Source: Acinetobacter chinensis
GTDB lineage: Bacteria > Pseudomonadota > Gammaproteobacteria > Pseudomonadales > Moraxellaceae
Length of the DNA stretch: 64,000 nucleotides
Assembly: GCF_002165375.2 (NCBI RefSeq)
Contig: NZ_CP032134.1
Span: forward strand, 3,472,001-3,536,000
Direction of reading: 5' to 3'
Shown: piece by piece, positions 43,410 to 52,439 of the stretch
Numbering within the stretch: the first letter of the stretch is position 1
Layout: each line of letters begins with the position of its first letter
Position numbers and translations under genes: made by a program
Notes under the pieces: model-generated
The model's database searches: none
What the model was told of the DNA's origin: nothing
Seen by the model: only the letters and a program-made list of their open reading frames with translations

Positions 43410-43437
43410 AAAAAATGATGCTCAGGCATCATTTTTT
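43410..43437. terminator. bidirectional terminator after the HIT gene
   Basis: ATGATGC/GCATCAT stem extended by A6/T6. Confidence 0.85.
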
Positions 43438-43491
43438 ATGTCTGACTCTCCAAGTCCGCTATACTGAACTTTTCCATTTTTCCCTGCTGAT

Positions 43492-44526
43492 ATGCCTGAT
43501 TTTTCATTTTCTGATGCCCTGCTTGCCTGGTTCGATGTCCATGGTCGCCATGACCTCCCCTGGCAGGTCGCAGATGATCCGTACAAAGTCTGGGTATCAG
43601 AGATCATGTTACAGCAAACCCAGGTCAAAACAGTTCTTCAGTACTTTGAACGCTTCATCAATCGCTTCCCGACAGTCAAAGACCTGGGAACAGCCAGCTG
43701 GGATGACGTTGCCCCCTACTGGGCAGGACTCGGCTACTATGCACGGGCACGCAATCTGCATAAAGCGGCTTCAGTTGTGGCTCAGCAGGGTCATTTCCCA
43801 AAGACACGCGAACAGTGGATGGAACTGCCAGGTATAGGACCTTCAACCGCTGGAGCGCTGATGTCACTCGGTCTACGCGAGTATGGCGTGATTATGGACG
43901 GCAATGTCAAACGTGTACTTTCACGTTTTTTCGCTGTCGAGGACGACCTGAGCAAACCTGTTCATGAACGTGCGATGTGGCAGCGGGCTGAACAGCTCTG
44001 CCCTGAAACGCGCAATCATGATTACACCCAGGCCATCATGGATCTGGGCGCAACGGTCTGCACGCCGAAAAAGCCCTTATGTCTGTACTGCCCGATGCAG
44101 CAGCACTGCCAGGCACATCAGCAGGGGCTTGAAACCGAACTGCCCTATAAAAAACCTAAAAAAGCAGTGCCGGTAAAATCCGCACATGTCCTGCTCATTC
44201 ACAGTCAGCAGGAATGGTTCTGGCAACAACGACCTTCAACGGGGTTATGGGGAGGATTATGGGCACTGCCTATCGCTGAGTCTGAAAGTGAATTTATTCA
44301 GCTCTGCCAGCGTCTGCATCTGCCCCCTCTGGCATCTTCAGTGCAGATCTCACACAGTTTCACTCATTTTACCTGGCTGCTGAATGCACATGTGATTGAA
44401 CTGGAAACTGACCAGCAGGAATATCTGATGGCAGAACTTGGCGGACAGTGGTTAAAGCCACAAATTGCTACAGAAATGGGTATTCCCACTGCCATGAAAA
44501 AATTGATCTCAGCTGTAAATCTATGA
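43492..44526 (+). CDS. mutY: A/G-specific adenine glycosylase
   Basis: 344 aa. Removes adenine mispaired with 8-oxoguanine. The catalytic E37 lies in SEIMLQQTQV, the helix-hairpin-helix is ELPGIGPSTAGA (111-122), and D136 is in VIMDGNVKRV. The [4Fe-4S] loop is C190-x6-C197-x2-C200-x5-C206. The C-terminal NUDIX-like domain recognises 8-oxoG. Normal length. First of a run of same-strand genes (M23 lipoprotein, small protein, tag, alcohol dehydrogenase). Confidence 0.96.
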   Translation: MPDFSFSDALLAWFDVHGRHDLPWQVADDPYKVWVSEIMLQQTQVKTVLQYFERFINRFPTVKDLGTASWDDVAPYWAGLGYYARARNLHKAASVVAQQGHFPKTREQWMELPGIGPSTAGALMSLGLREYGVIMDGNVKRVLSRFFAVEDDLSKPVHERAMWQRAEQLCPETRNHDYTQAIMDLGATVCTPKKPLCLYCPMQQHCQAHQQGLETELPYKKPKKAVPVKSAHVLLIHSQQEWFWQQRPSTGLWGGLWALPIAESESEFIQLCQRLHLPPLASSVQISHSFTHFTWLLNAHVIELETDQQEYLMAELGGQWLKPQIATEMGIPTAMKKLISAVNL

Positions 44527-44590
44527 CATATTCAGGCACAGTCATTGAAAGTTTTATTGACCAGATAAAATCGTAAAAGGGAAAAATACT

Positions 44591-45130
44591 GTGCTTCGCA
44601 ATCTGTCTGCTGCTGCTCTGAGTCTGTGTATATTACTGATTTCTGCCTGTAGCTCCACACCGACCCGCCCGCCTGCACCCCTACCTGCGGATCAGACTGC
44701 CAGACTGAAAAGCATGACGCTTCCCTCCAGACTGCCTGTCCCTGTTCAGGGAATAAAGCCAAAACAGCTGAAAGATACCTGGGGAGCATCCCGCAGCAGT
44801 GGACGCACGCACGAAGGCATCGACATCATGTCCGAACGTGGTACCAGAGTGTACAGCTCAACGGAAGGACTGGTGGCTGATCTGCGTAACAACAATCTGG
44901 GTGGAAAAGTGATCTGGATTCTTGGACCTGGTGGCACATGGCATTACTATGCTCATCTGAATGAGCATAAGCGTGGCTTAAATGTCGGTGACTATGTTAA
45001 AAAGGGAGATCTGATCGGCTATGTCGGAAACACTGGAAATGCCAGACATACCTCCCCACATCTGCACTATGGCATCTATCTGAACGGTAAAGGTCGTGGC
45101 GCAGTCAATCCTTATCCCTATTTACGTTAA
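44591..45130 (+). CDS. M23-family LysM-less metallopeptidase lipoprotein
   Basis: 179 aa, starting with GTG 44591 after AAAGGG. Lipoprotein signal with lipobox ISAC (C20), a Pro-rich linker, then a compact LytM/M23 domain. Zinc ligands are H74-x3-D78 (HEGID) and H159 in HLH, with H157 the catalytic partner, so it should be an active peptidoglycan endopeptidase, unlike many EnvC/NlpD activators. It would be anchored in the outer or inner membrane and act on cell-wall cross-links. Confidence 0.88.
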   Translation: MLRNLSAAALSLCILLISACSSTPTRPPAPLPADQTARLKSMTLPSRLPVPVQGIKPKQLKDTWGASRSSGRTHEGIDIMSERGTRVYSSTEGLVADLRNNNLGGKVIWILGPGGTWHYYAHLNEHKRGLNVGDYVKKGDLIGYVGNTGNARHTSPHLHYGIYLNGKGRGAVNPYPYLR

Positions 45131-45147
45131 ACAATCAGGAATTTTTC

Positions 45148-45396
45148 ATGTCTGAAGCACTAATCAACCGTCTGGTGAAATTTGCAGAGTCAGGTAATCA
45201 GCAGAAAGTGGTGCTGTCCGGACAAAGCCATCAGGGCTGGGTGATGGAAATAACTGAAGACGCCCTGCTGATCAGTACAGGTTTTGCTGAAAAAACCGGT
45301 AAAGATATGTGGATCAGCTTTACTGACCTGCAACAGGCACAGCTGTATTACTGGGACAACAAACAGGATCAGTGGATCGAATTCCCTGTCACTTAA
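45148..45396 (+). CDS. Conserved hypothetical 82-aa protein
   Basis: Small soluble protein with a good GGAATTTTTC-spaced start, 17 bp after the M23 gene and 18 bp before tag, so in an apparent operon. Predicted mostly beta (VVLSGQSHQGWVMEITEDALLISTGF), with Trp-rich C-terminal half (MWISFTDL, YYWDNKQDQWIEF). The pattern resembles a small SH3- or Sm-like barrel, but no family is recognised. Confidence 0.7.
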   Translation: MSEALINRLVKFAESGNQQKVVLSGQSHQGWVMEITEDALLISTGFAEKTGKDMWISFTDLQQAQLYYWDNKQDQWIEFPVT

Positions 45397-45414
45397 AATA
45401 AGGAGCATCACTTT

Positions 45415-45978
45415 ATGTCTTTCAAACGCTGTGGCTGGTGCTCAGATGACCCTCTTTATATTGCCTATCATGACCAGGAATGGGGCAAAGCTGTACATCA
45501 TGAACAGCATCTGTTTGAGATGCTTTGCCTGGAAGGACAACAGGCAGGTCTGTCCTGGATAACCGTACTGAAAAAACGGGAATGTTACAGACAGCATTTT
45601 TTTCAGTATCCGATTGCTCAGATTGCACAGTTCAGCGATGCCGAACTTCAGTTAAAAGTGCAGGATGCAGGACTGATCCGCCATATCGGCAAACTCACAG
45701 CCATTCGGGACAATGCCGTTGCATGGCAGAACATGCAGGCTCAGGGACATGATATGGTGACATGGCTCTGGGACTTTGTCGGGCAGCAGATTCAGATCAA
45801 TCACGTTCCTGACTACCGGCAGGCTCCGGCTCAGACCGAAGTCAGCCAGCGACTTTCAAAAGCCTTAAAAAAGCAGGGTTTTAAATTTGTGGGTCCAACC
45901 ACCATGTATGCCTTTATGCAGGCTGTCGGTATGGTGGATGACCATGAAAATGACTGTGATTTTAAGAAAAACCAATAA
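45415..45978 (+). CDS. tag: DNA-3-methyladenine glycosylase I
   Basis: 187 aa. Excises 3-methyladenine from DNA. The zinc-binding residues at the termini are visible: C6 and H19 in KRCGWC...AYHDQEWG, and the His and Cys of DDHENDC near the C-terminus. HLFEMLCLEGQQAGLSWITVLKKRE is the family's substrate pocket. Preceded by AGGAG. Shares its operon with mutY upstream, a plausible DNA-repair grouping. Confidence 0.95.
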   Translation: MSFKRCGWCSDDPLYIAYHDQEWGKAVHHEQHLFEMLCLEGQQAGLSWITVLKKRECYRQHFFQYPIAQIAQFSDAELQLKVQDAGLIRHIGKLTAIRDNAVAWQNMQAQGHDMVTWLWDFVGQQIQINHVPDYRQAPAQTEVSQRLSKALKKQGFKFVGPTTMYAFMQAVGMVDDHENDCDFKKNQ

Positions 45979-46002
45979 ATCTCAAAATACAGGGAAGATC
46001 AG

Positions 46003-47025
46003 ATGACCAGTAATACAGTTCACGCATACGCTGCCATGCAGCCAGGACAGCCTCTGGAATCCTATCAGTTTGATGCAGGCGAATTACAGCCCCATCAGGT
46101 TGAAGTCCAGGTTGAATACTGCGGTCTTTGTCACTCCGATGTTTCAGTGATTAATAATGAATGGGGAAATTCTGTCTACCCTGTCGTGGCAGGACATGAA
46201 ATTATTGGAACGATCACCCAGCTGGGTTCTGAAGCAAAAGGGCTGAAAGTGGGTCAGCGTGTGGGCATTGGATGGACTGCAGAAAGCTGTCAGCACTGTG
46301 ACCCTTGTGTAAGCGGACAACAGGTACTATGTACCGGCAGTAAAACTGCAACCATTGTCGGTCATGCCGGTGGCTTTGCAGATAAAGTCCGTGCAGGCTG
46401 GCAATGGATTATTCCCCTGCCTGAAGAACTGGATCCTGAAAGTGCCGGACCTTTATTATGTGGCGGTATCACCGTATTTGATCCTATTCTGAAACATCAG
46501 ATCCAGGCTGTGCATCATGTCGGTGTGATCGGAATTGGCGGACTGGGGCATATGGCGATTAAACTGCTGAAAGCCTGGGGCTGTGAAATTACTGCATTTA
46601 CATCCAGCCTGGATAAAACCGATGAGCTTAAAGCCATGGGAGCAGATCATGTGGTCAACAGCCATGATACGGCTGCGCTCAAGACTCAGCGTGGCAAATT
46701 TGACCTGTTGCTGTGTACCGTCAATGTATCGCTGGACTGGAAAGCCTATTTAAATACCCTGGCTCCGAATGGCAATATTCATATGTTGGGCATGGTACTG
46801 GAACCCATGGCGATTCCTGCCGGTACGCTGATCAGCGGTGCAAAATCAGTGACCGGTTCTCCAACTGGTTCACCGTTTGCCCTGCGTCAGCTGTTACAGT
46901 TTGCAGCACGTAAAAACATTGCCCCACAGATTGAGCTTTATCCCATGTCTGAAATCAATGCAGCGCTGGAGCGTTTACATTCGGGCAAAGCACGTTACCG
47001 GATTGTGCTGAAAGCAGATTTTTAA
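46003..47025 (+). CDS. Zinc-dependent NAD(P) alcohol/aldehyde reductase (Ahr/YahK-like)
   Basis: A 340-aa medium-chain dehydrogenase. The catalytic zinc site is CGLCHSD with GHEIIG; the structural zinc site is the four-cysteine CQHCDPCVSGQQVLC. The nucleotide-binding GIGGLGHMAIKL follows. The overall pattern is of cinnamyl-alcohol-dehydrogenase-like aldehyde reductases (YahK/Ahr), NADPH-linked and broad in substrate. Start ATG 46003 with AGG upstream. Ends just before the repeat/terminator at 47031. Confidence 0.9.
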   Translation: MTSNTVHAYAAMQPGQPLESYQFDAGELQPHQVEVQVEYCGLCHSDVSVINNEWGNSVYPVVAGHEIIGTITQLGSEAKGLKVGQRVGIGWTAESCQHCDPCVSGQQVLCTGSKTATIVGHAGGFADKVRAGWQWIIPLPEELDPESAGPLLCGGITVFDPILKHQIQAVHHVGVIGIGGLGHMAIKLLKAWGCEITAFTSSLDKTDELKAMGADHVVNSHDTAALKTQRGKFDLLLCTVNVSLDWKAYLNTLAPNGNIHMLGMVLEPMAIPAGTLISGAKSVTGSPTGSPFALRQLLQFAARKNIAPQIELYPMSEINAALERLHSGKARYRIVLKADF

Positions 47026-47030
47026 TCTAT

Positions 47031-47073
47031 CCCTCATCCTGACCTTCTCCCAAAGGGAGAAGGGACTTTTTTT
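47031..47073 (+). terminator. terminator formed by a widespread intergenic repeat
   Basis: CCTTCTCCC/GGGAGAAGG stem, AAA loop, then ACTTTTTTT. Preceded by CCCTCATCCTGA. This CCCTCATCC...GGGAGAAGGG unit is a frequent intergenic repeat in many gammaproteobacterial genomes; only one copy is in this window. Confidence 0.75.
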
Positions 47074-47099
47074 GTTTCAATCACTGCAAAATTTAAACC

Positions 47100-48536
47100 T
47101 TAAGCCACTTTATGTTCAGACAACTGTCCCCGCACCCATTCCCCCAGCAGTCGGATGGCATCCTGAATCTCGGTGGATAATTCATGTCCGGCATTCAGCC
47201 GTATACAGTTGTTATAACGACTGTCCTCACCAAAGACCTGTCCAGGTACAATATTGATGCTGTGCTGCTGAGCAAAATAATACATCGCCAGACTGTCGAT
47301 CTGTTCAGGCAACTGCAACCACAGCGCATAACTGCCCTGCGGCTGGTTCAGACGGATTTCCACCCCCTGAAAAGCCAGAGAAATAAACTGTCTGTATGCC
47401 TCAACCTGTGCCATCAATTTTGGACGCAACTCACTCAGATGCTGACGATAGGCGCGACTGAAAATTAAATCTGCCAGCCCCAGCTGCAAAGGCGTATTTA
47501 CAGAATCATTCTGTAAAATCAGATTTGCATGTAAATGTTTTAAACGCTGAGGTAAACAGAACCATCCCAGTCGATAAGAAGGCGATAACGATTTGGAAAC
47601 TGAACCGCAATAAATCACATAGCCTGCCTGATCCCAGTATTTAATCGGTAAGGGACGCTTCTGGCTGAAACTGCATTCGGCATAAATATCATCTTCAATC
47701 ACGTAGCACTGATATTTTTCAGCCAACTGAGCAATTTTTTCCTTATCGGCATTGCTCAGACAGAAACCTAAAGGGTTCTGAAAGTTTGCAGTCAACAGGC
47801 ATACTTTTACCCCTGAATTCTGCATTACCTGCTCCAGGCGCTCCAGGTCAAATCCATCGGTATTTGCAGGAATTTCAATGATTTTTCGCTTCAATAGTGC
47901 CAGTAACTGCAACTGACCATTATAGTTCGGTGTCGGGACAATAATGCTGTCACCTTCATTACTGACACTCTGGAGCATCACTGATAATGCAGGCATGCAA
48001 CCATTGCTGATGTAGATATCATCCTGAGCAATAAAAAAACCATCTTCTGCCCAGTGTGCTGATAAAGCTTCACGTAACTGAGGATGTCCCTGCCGATTGT
48101 TATATAAAAAATCTTCGGGTCTGCAATGCTTTAATGCACGCTGAATCGAACGTCTCAACGCTTCAACAGGAATAAAATTCGGTGATAACTGGATTGAACC
48201 CAGATGGATCAAACGGTTGTTGGCCGATGCTTCATGAATCTGTATCTGCAGTTCCAGATTGGAAACTTCACGGGGTCTGGATTTAAAGTCCGGATGCAGT
48301 GGCACAGCAGTCTGAGCTTTAGCTTGCTGAGTCTGCACAAAATAACCTGCTTTGTTCCGTACATAAATCAAGCCCTGAGCTTCCAGCAGTTCATAACAGC
48401 TTCTGGCAGTATTCAGGCTGATCTTCTGCTGTTCAGCAAACTGGCGTAATGAACTCAGGCGCTGTTCTGCATGCAGTTCACCACAATATATTTTCTGCGC
48501 AATCTGCTGTGCCAGCAGCTGATACTGAAAAGCCAT
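47100..48536 (-). CDS. MocR/GntR-type regulator with aminotransferase-like domain
   Basis: 478 aa. N-terminal GntR winged helix (about 10-75, LSSLRQFAEQQKISLNTARSCYELLEAQGLIYVRNKAGYFV) joined to a class I aminotransferase fold. The PLP lysine is in CGSVSKSLSPSYRLGW. PLP-binding MocR regulators sense amino acids or vitamin B6. The lipoprotein gene at 48627 is divergent with 90 bp between, so it could be a target; that is inference. Start ATG 48536. Confidence 0.9.
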   Translation of the reverse strand: MAFQYQLLAQQIAQKIYCGELHAEQRLSSLRQFAEQQKISLNTARSCYELLEAQGLIYVRNKAGYFVQTQQAKAQTAVPLHPDFKSRPREVSNLELQIQIHEASANNRLIHLGSIQLSPNFIPVEALRRSIQRALKHCRPEDFLYNNRQGHPQLREALSAHWAEDGFFIAQDDIYISNGCMPALSVMLQSVSNEGDSIIVPTPNYNGQLQLLALLKRKIIEIPANTDGFDLERLEQVMQNSGVKVCLLTANFQNPLGFCLSNADKEKIAQLAEKYQCYVIEDDIYAECSFSQKRPLPIKYWDQAGYVIYCGSVSKSLSPSYRLGWFCLPQRLKHLHANLILQNDSVNTPLQLGLADLIFSRAYRQHLSELRPKLMAQVEAYRQFISLAFQGVEIRLNQPQGSYALWLQLPEQIDSLAMYYFAQQHSINIVPGQVFGEDSRYNNCIRLNAGHELSTEIQDAIRLLGEWVRGQLSEHKVA

Positions 48537-48626
48537 GCCTGTGTCCTTTTTTTAGTATTTACTGTATCTGTATCCAGATTAAAGCTCAATTTATGCTCTG
48601 TGTACAGATACAGAGGAATGGACACA

Positions 48627-49034
48627 ATGAAAAATTTAATGCTGTGCAGCGTACTTTTATTACTGGCAGGCTGTGAAAAACCCACAGCAACGCAAATCCA
48701 GCAACAGCGTCATGGCTTTATCTGTAAATCCTTGATTGATGGTTATTTAAATGCGCAGCACCTGGGTCAGTTCAAATTCTGGGAACAGCAGCAGCTGAAC
48801 GCCCAGCAGAATGTGGAGTATATTTACCGTCAGCCCACAGTACACGGCGTTATGCTCGGCATTCTGCAACAGCCTGAAATACGCTTTCAGTGCAGAAAAG
48901 AAGCACAGCAGCAGTATGTGCTGGAAGTACTGGACACAAAACTGAATCAGGCTCTGCCTGTCCTGACAGTACATCTCCCAGAACAGGCTGAAAATCAGCT
49001 GAGTGCCGCTGATTACAGCAATTTTCCTGACTGA
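48627..49034 (+). CDS. Small lipoprotein of unknown function
   Basis: 135 aa, starting at ATG 48627 with GAGGA. Signal peptide MKNLMLCSVLLLLAGC places the lipidated cysteine at residue 16. The mature part is Gln-rich (TQIQQQRHGF, WEQQQLNAQQN), with two more Cys (FICKSL, FQCRKE) that may form a disulfide. The long in-frame reading from 48471 overlaps the MocR start and is rejected. Divergent from the MocR gene. Confidence 0.75.
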   Translation: MKNLMLCSVLLLLAGCEKPTATQIQQQRHGFICKSLIDGYLNAQHLGQFKFWEQQQLNAQQNVEYIYRQPTVHGVMLGILQQPEIRFQCRKEAQQQYVLEVLDTKLNQALPVLTVHLPEQAENQLSAADYSNFPD

Positions 49035-49053
49035 AACTGTGGATTTCAGTCAT
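49028..49053 (+). terminator. stem-loop after the lipoprotein gene
   Basis: TGACTGAAA/TTTCAGTCA, 9-bp stem overlapping the stop codon, without T-run. Confidence 0.4.
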
Positions 49054-49273
49054 GGCAGCAGGCAAAATCCTGAACCCTGCAACAGGTCTTTAAACACAGG
49101 CGGGATATTTTTTATTGTATAAAAAATGTTTTTGATATTCCGTCTGTTATAGAATATCCCCAGAGAGAAGAATATATTGAGTCCTTGGTCTACACACGAC
49201 TCAAAACACGTGTTTAACTGTAAAAGTCTGCTAAGATCAGAGCAGATTTTATTATTCGAATTTGGGAAAACCT

Positions 49274-49978
49274 ATGAGTAAAGCCTTACCCATCGCTGTC
49301 GCTGTAATTTTAGGCGGTGCTGCACTTGTACCTGTTTACTACGCAACTCAGAACCCTGCTGAAGTAACATCAAAAGCCTCTAAAAATGCCACTGCTGTAC
49401 AGAAAATAAGCTATGCACTAGGCTATGAAGTTGCACATCAGACTCCTCCTGAGCTGGATATCAACAGTTTTGTAACAGGCGTCCGTGAAGGTCATGCTCG
49501 TGGTAAACCGGCATATACAGAAGAAGAACTGCAAAAAGCATATGAACAGTTCCAGCAGGAAATGCAGCAGAAACAGGTCGATCAGGCAAAACAGGCTCAA
49601 AGCAGCAATGATACTTTCCTGGCTGAAAATGCAAAGAAACCAGGTGTTGTCACTACAGCATCCGGCTTACAGTATAAAGTGACCAAAGAAGGTACAGGCA
49701 AAGCACCTGCTGCCAGCTCCATGGTTACCGTACACTATAAAGGTCAGCTCGTTGACGGTAAGGTCTTTGACAGCTCAATTGACCGTGGCGAACCGATTGA
49801 GTTCCCATTAAATCAGGTGATTCCAGGCTGGACTGAAGGTCTTCAGCTGATGAAAGAAGGCGGAAAAGCAACGCTGTATATCCCATCCAACCTGGGTTAT
49901 GGCGCACAGGGCGTTCCTGGAACTATTCCACCGAACAGCACACTGATTTTTGATGTTGAACTGATTAAAGTTAAATAA
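49274..49978 (+). CDS. FKBP-type peptidyl-prolyl isomerase (FkpA/Mip-like), first copy
   Basis: 234 aa. N-terminal hydrophobic segment (SKALPIAVAVILGGAALVPVYYA) that is a membrane anchor or signal; helical dimerisation domain with AVQKISYALGYEVAHQ and a long linker helix (about 75-120); C-terminal FKBP domain (about 130-234) with GKVFDSSIDRGEPIEFPLNQVIPGWTEGLQLMKEGG and YGAQGVPGTIPPNSTLIFDVEL. Periplasmic folding helper. Start at ATG 49274. A stem-loop separates it from a second copy, suggesting graded expression. Confidence 0.9.
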   Translation: MSKALPIAVAVILGGAALVPVYYATQNPAEVTSKASKNATAVQKISYALGYEVAHQTPPELDINSFVTGVREGHARGKPAYTEEELQKAYEQFQQEMQQKQVDQAKQAQSSNDTFLAENAKKPGVVTTASGLQYKVTKEGTGKAPAASSMVTVHYKGQLVDGKVFDSSIDRGEPIEFPLNQVIPGWTEGLQLMKEGGKATLYIPSNLGYGAQGVPGTIPPNSTLIFDVELIKVK

Positions 49979-49990
49979 CACAGACAGTTT

Positions 49991-50012
49991 AAGGAGAGCG
50001 ATTGCTCTCCTT
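49991..50012 (+). terminator. stem-loop between the two FKBP genes (terminator or attenuator)
   Basis: AAGGAGAGC/GCTCTCCTT with GATT loop, followed by ATTTATTT rather than a clean T-run; it contains a GGAG that could be sequestered. Confidence 0.5.
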
Positions 50013-50031
50013 ATTTATTTGAGAAAACATC

Positions 50032-50724
50032 ATGAAAAAAACAATTTCCCTGCTCAGCCTGATGCTCTGTACATCTGCTGTTGTTGCACAACCTGTCACG
50101 AGTAAAAGTTCCGCAGCCCAGCAGGTGGGTTACAGCTTTGGATATTTAATGGGGCGCAACAATGCTGACTCCATTAAAGATCTGGATCTGGATGCTTTTG
50201 TTCAGGGCTTAAAAGAAGCCTCCAAAGGTCAGACTGCATCATTAACAGATGAAGAAATGGCTCGTGTACTGACACAGTACAAGAAACAGTCTGAAGCAAA
50301 ACTGTTGATTGAACTGAAACAGAAAGCTGAAGCAAATGAAAAACAGGGTGCTGCTTTCCTGGCTGAAAATGCGAAGAAACCTGGTGTTCAGGTCACTGCC
50401 TCAGGTTTGCAGTATCTCGTGCTACAGGCGGGTAAAGGAAAATCTCCGAAAGCCACCTCAAAAGTTAAGGTGAACTATGAAGGTCGCCTGCTGGATGGTA
50501 CTGTGTTTGACAGCTCCATTGCACGTAACCACCCTGCCGAGTTTCAGTTAAGCCAGGTGATTCAGGGCTGGACTGAAGGTGTCCAGCTGATGAAAGAAGG
50601 TTCTAAATACCGCTTTTTTGTTCCTGCAAAACTTGCTTATGGACAGATCGGTTCAGGCGATGTCATCGAGCCGAACAGCACGCTGATTTTTGATGTGGAA
50701 CTGCTGGAAATCCTTTCAAAATAA
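50032..50724 (+). CDS. FKBP-type peptidyl-prolyl isomerase, second copy
   Basis: 230 aa, paralogue of the gene upstream: same order of helical domain (AAQQVGYSFGYLMG), linker helix with the shared FLAENAKKPGVQVTASGLQY, and FKBP domain (DGTVFDSSIARNHPAEFQLSQVIQGWTEGVQLMKEG). It differs in having a cleavable Sec signal peptide (MKKTISLLSLMLCTSAVVAQ), so it is a soluble periplasmic form, while the first may stay anchored. The GAQG loop is replaced by GQIGSGDV. Tandem duplication with divergence. Confidence 0.9.
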   Translation: MKKTISLLSLMLCTSAVVAQPVTSKSSAAQQVGYSFGYLMGRNNADSIKDLDLDAFVQGLKEASKGQTASLTDEEMARVLTQYKKQSEAKLLIELKQKAEANEKQGAAFLAENAKKPGVQVTASGLQYLVLQAGKGKSPKATSKVKVNYEGRLLDGTVFDSSIARNHPAEFQLSQVIQGWTEGVQLMKEGSKYRFFVPAKLAYGQIGSGDVIEPNSTLIFDVELLEILSK

Positions 50725-50741
50725 GCTTTTATAAAGCGCAT

Positions 50742-50769
50742 AAAAAAGACCGCCATGCGGTCTTTTTTA
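50742..50769. terminator. bidirectional terminator between FKBP and murJ
   Basis: AGACCGC/GCGGTCT stem, A6 before and T7 after. Confidence 0.88.
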
Positions 50770-50795
50770 TTCAGCCTGTATTATACGTTTAAACC

Positions 50796-52343
50796 TTATA
50801 CATTCGGTTTTAACTGACGTGGTCTGAACCCTGCTGCCAGCAGACCTGCGCCATAGGCAACCACACCCACCACACACAGCAGAATCACTTCCACCACACG
50901 CATCCACTGAGATACATCACCGTTATACCAGCTCATGGCATACCACAGAGCTGCAATCATGACGGTATTAGCAACAGCGAACTGTACAAACAGTTTTTTC
51001 CAGTGAGCACCAAAACGGAAAATATTCTTTTTATGCAGATAGAAATACAGCATTCCTGCATTGACCAGTGCTGAGCCTGTAGACGCCAGCGCAAGAGCCA
51101 TATGCTCTGCATGCCAGTCAATCAGTTTAAAGAACCCAATAAATACAACGTTCAGAATGGCATTGGCAGCAACAGCCATCAAACCGACGCGTACCGGTGT
51201 TCTGGTATCCTGCTGTGCATAAAAACCAGGTGCAAATACCTTGATCAGCATAAAGGAGATGACCCCTCCACTCATACACTGCAAGGCAAGTGCTGTCATC
51301 TGTGTATCTTCAAAGGTGAACTGTCCACGCTGGAAAAGTGCCTGAATAATAGGTGTGGAGAGCATAAACAGCGCAATACTGGCAGGCACACCCACCAGCA
51401 TGATCACCCGTGAAGCCCAGTCCATCATCCCTCTGAACTTCGTCTGATCCTGCTCTGCATGCCGTGCTGAAAGCGACGGTAAAATAACTGTACCAATCGC
51501 AACACCGATCAGCCCCAGTGGCAGTTCAGTCATACGCTCAGCACTGTACAACCAGGACACTGAACCATCCTGCATGAAAGATGCCCAGATGGTGTTCAGC
51601 AGCAGGTTAATCTGGGTGACGGACACACCAAAAAGAGCAGGCAGCATCAGTTTCATGATGCGGTCCACCCCTTCGTGTTTAAAATCGACTTTTGGTGGAA
51701 TCAGCAGGTTTTTACGCCACAGCTCAGGAATCTGAATCGCCAGCTGTAAAACGCCAGCCACGATCACCGCCCAGCCCAGTGCCATAATCGGTTCAGCCAT
51801 ATAGGGCGTCAGCCACCATGCCCCTGCAATCATGGCAACATTCAGCAGCACCGGAGCAAAAGCCGGTGTCGAAAATGAGCCATAACTGTTCAGAATACTG
51901 CTGGCAAAAGCCGTCAGCGACATGAACAGCAGATAGGGAATGGTCAGACGGAACATATCCACTGCCAGAGCAAACTTCTCTGGATCATCATGGAAACCCG
52001 GTGCATAGATATACAGCACCGCAGGCGCTGCCACCATGGCAATGAATGTCAGCAGAGTCATGACCGTTAACAGACAGCCAAACACCCGACTGATCAGGAT
52101 CTGTACTTCAGCATGTGCCTTACTGGTCTTATATTCAGTCAGTACAGGAATGAATGCCTGTGAAAATGCCCCTTCGGCGAACAGTCGCCTGAAAAAGTTC
52201 GGGATGCGGAATGCAACCACGAAGGTATCAAAATCTTTCCCTGCACCAAATACATTCAGTAAGACAACGTCCCGTACAAGCCCAAGCACACGGGACAGCA
52301 TTGTCATCGCACTGACAATAAAGGTCGATCGCCACAATGCCAT
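50796..52343 (-). CDS. murJ: Lipid II flippase MurJ
   Basis: 515 aa with about fourteen membrane helices. It moves lipid II across the inner membrane for peptidoglycan synthesis. The N-terminus RSTFIVSAMTMLSRVLGLVRDVVLLNVFGAG and FFRRLFAEGAFSQAFIPVLTEY are diagnostic, including the essential Arg residues of the central cavity. Start ATG 52343 (MALWRSTF) fits the family; a GTT-ACG extension to 52352 exists. ampD, another cell-wall gene, lies just upstream on the same strand. Confidence 0.96.
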   Translation of the reverse strand: MALWRSTFIVSAMTMLSRVLGLVRDVVLLNVFGAGKDFDTFVVAFRIPNFFRRLFAEGAFSQAFIPVLTEYKTSKAHAEVQILISRVFGCLLTVMTLLTFIAMVAAPAVLYIYAPGFHDDPEKFALAVDMFRLTIPYLLFMSLTAFASSILNSYGSFSTPAFAPVLLNVAMIAGAWWLTPYMAEPIMALGWAVIVAGVLQLAIQIPELWRKNLLIPPKVDFKHEGVDRIMKLMLPALFGVSVTQINLLLNTIWASFMQDGSVSWLYSAERMTELPLGLIGVAIGTVILPSLSARHAEQDQTKFRGMMDWASRVIMLVGVPASIALFMLSTPIIQALFQRGQFTFEDTQMTALALQCMSGGVISFMLIKVFAPGFYAQQDTRTPVRVGLMAVAANAILNVVFIGFFKLIDWHAEHMALALASTGSALVNAGMLYFYLHKKNIFRFGAHWKKLFVQFAVANTVMIAALWYAMSWYNGDVSQWMRVVEVILLCVVGVVAYGAGLLAAGFRPRQLKPNV

Positions 52344-52439
52344 CGTAACCATCCATTAAAAAATTCAGTCGCTATTGTAATGAAACTTAAACCACTATTT
52401 CATTGTTTAATCGTTCAACAAAGCCACAGTTTATTGGTT

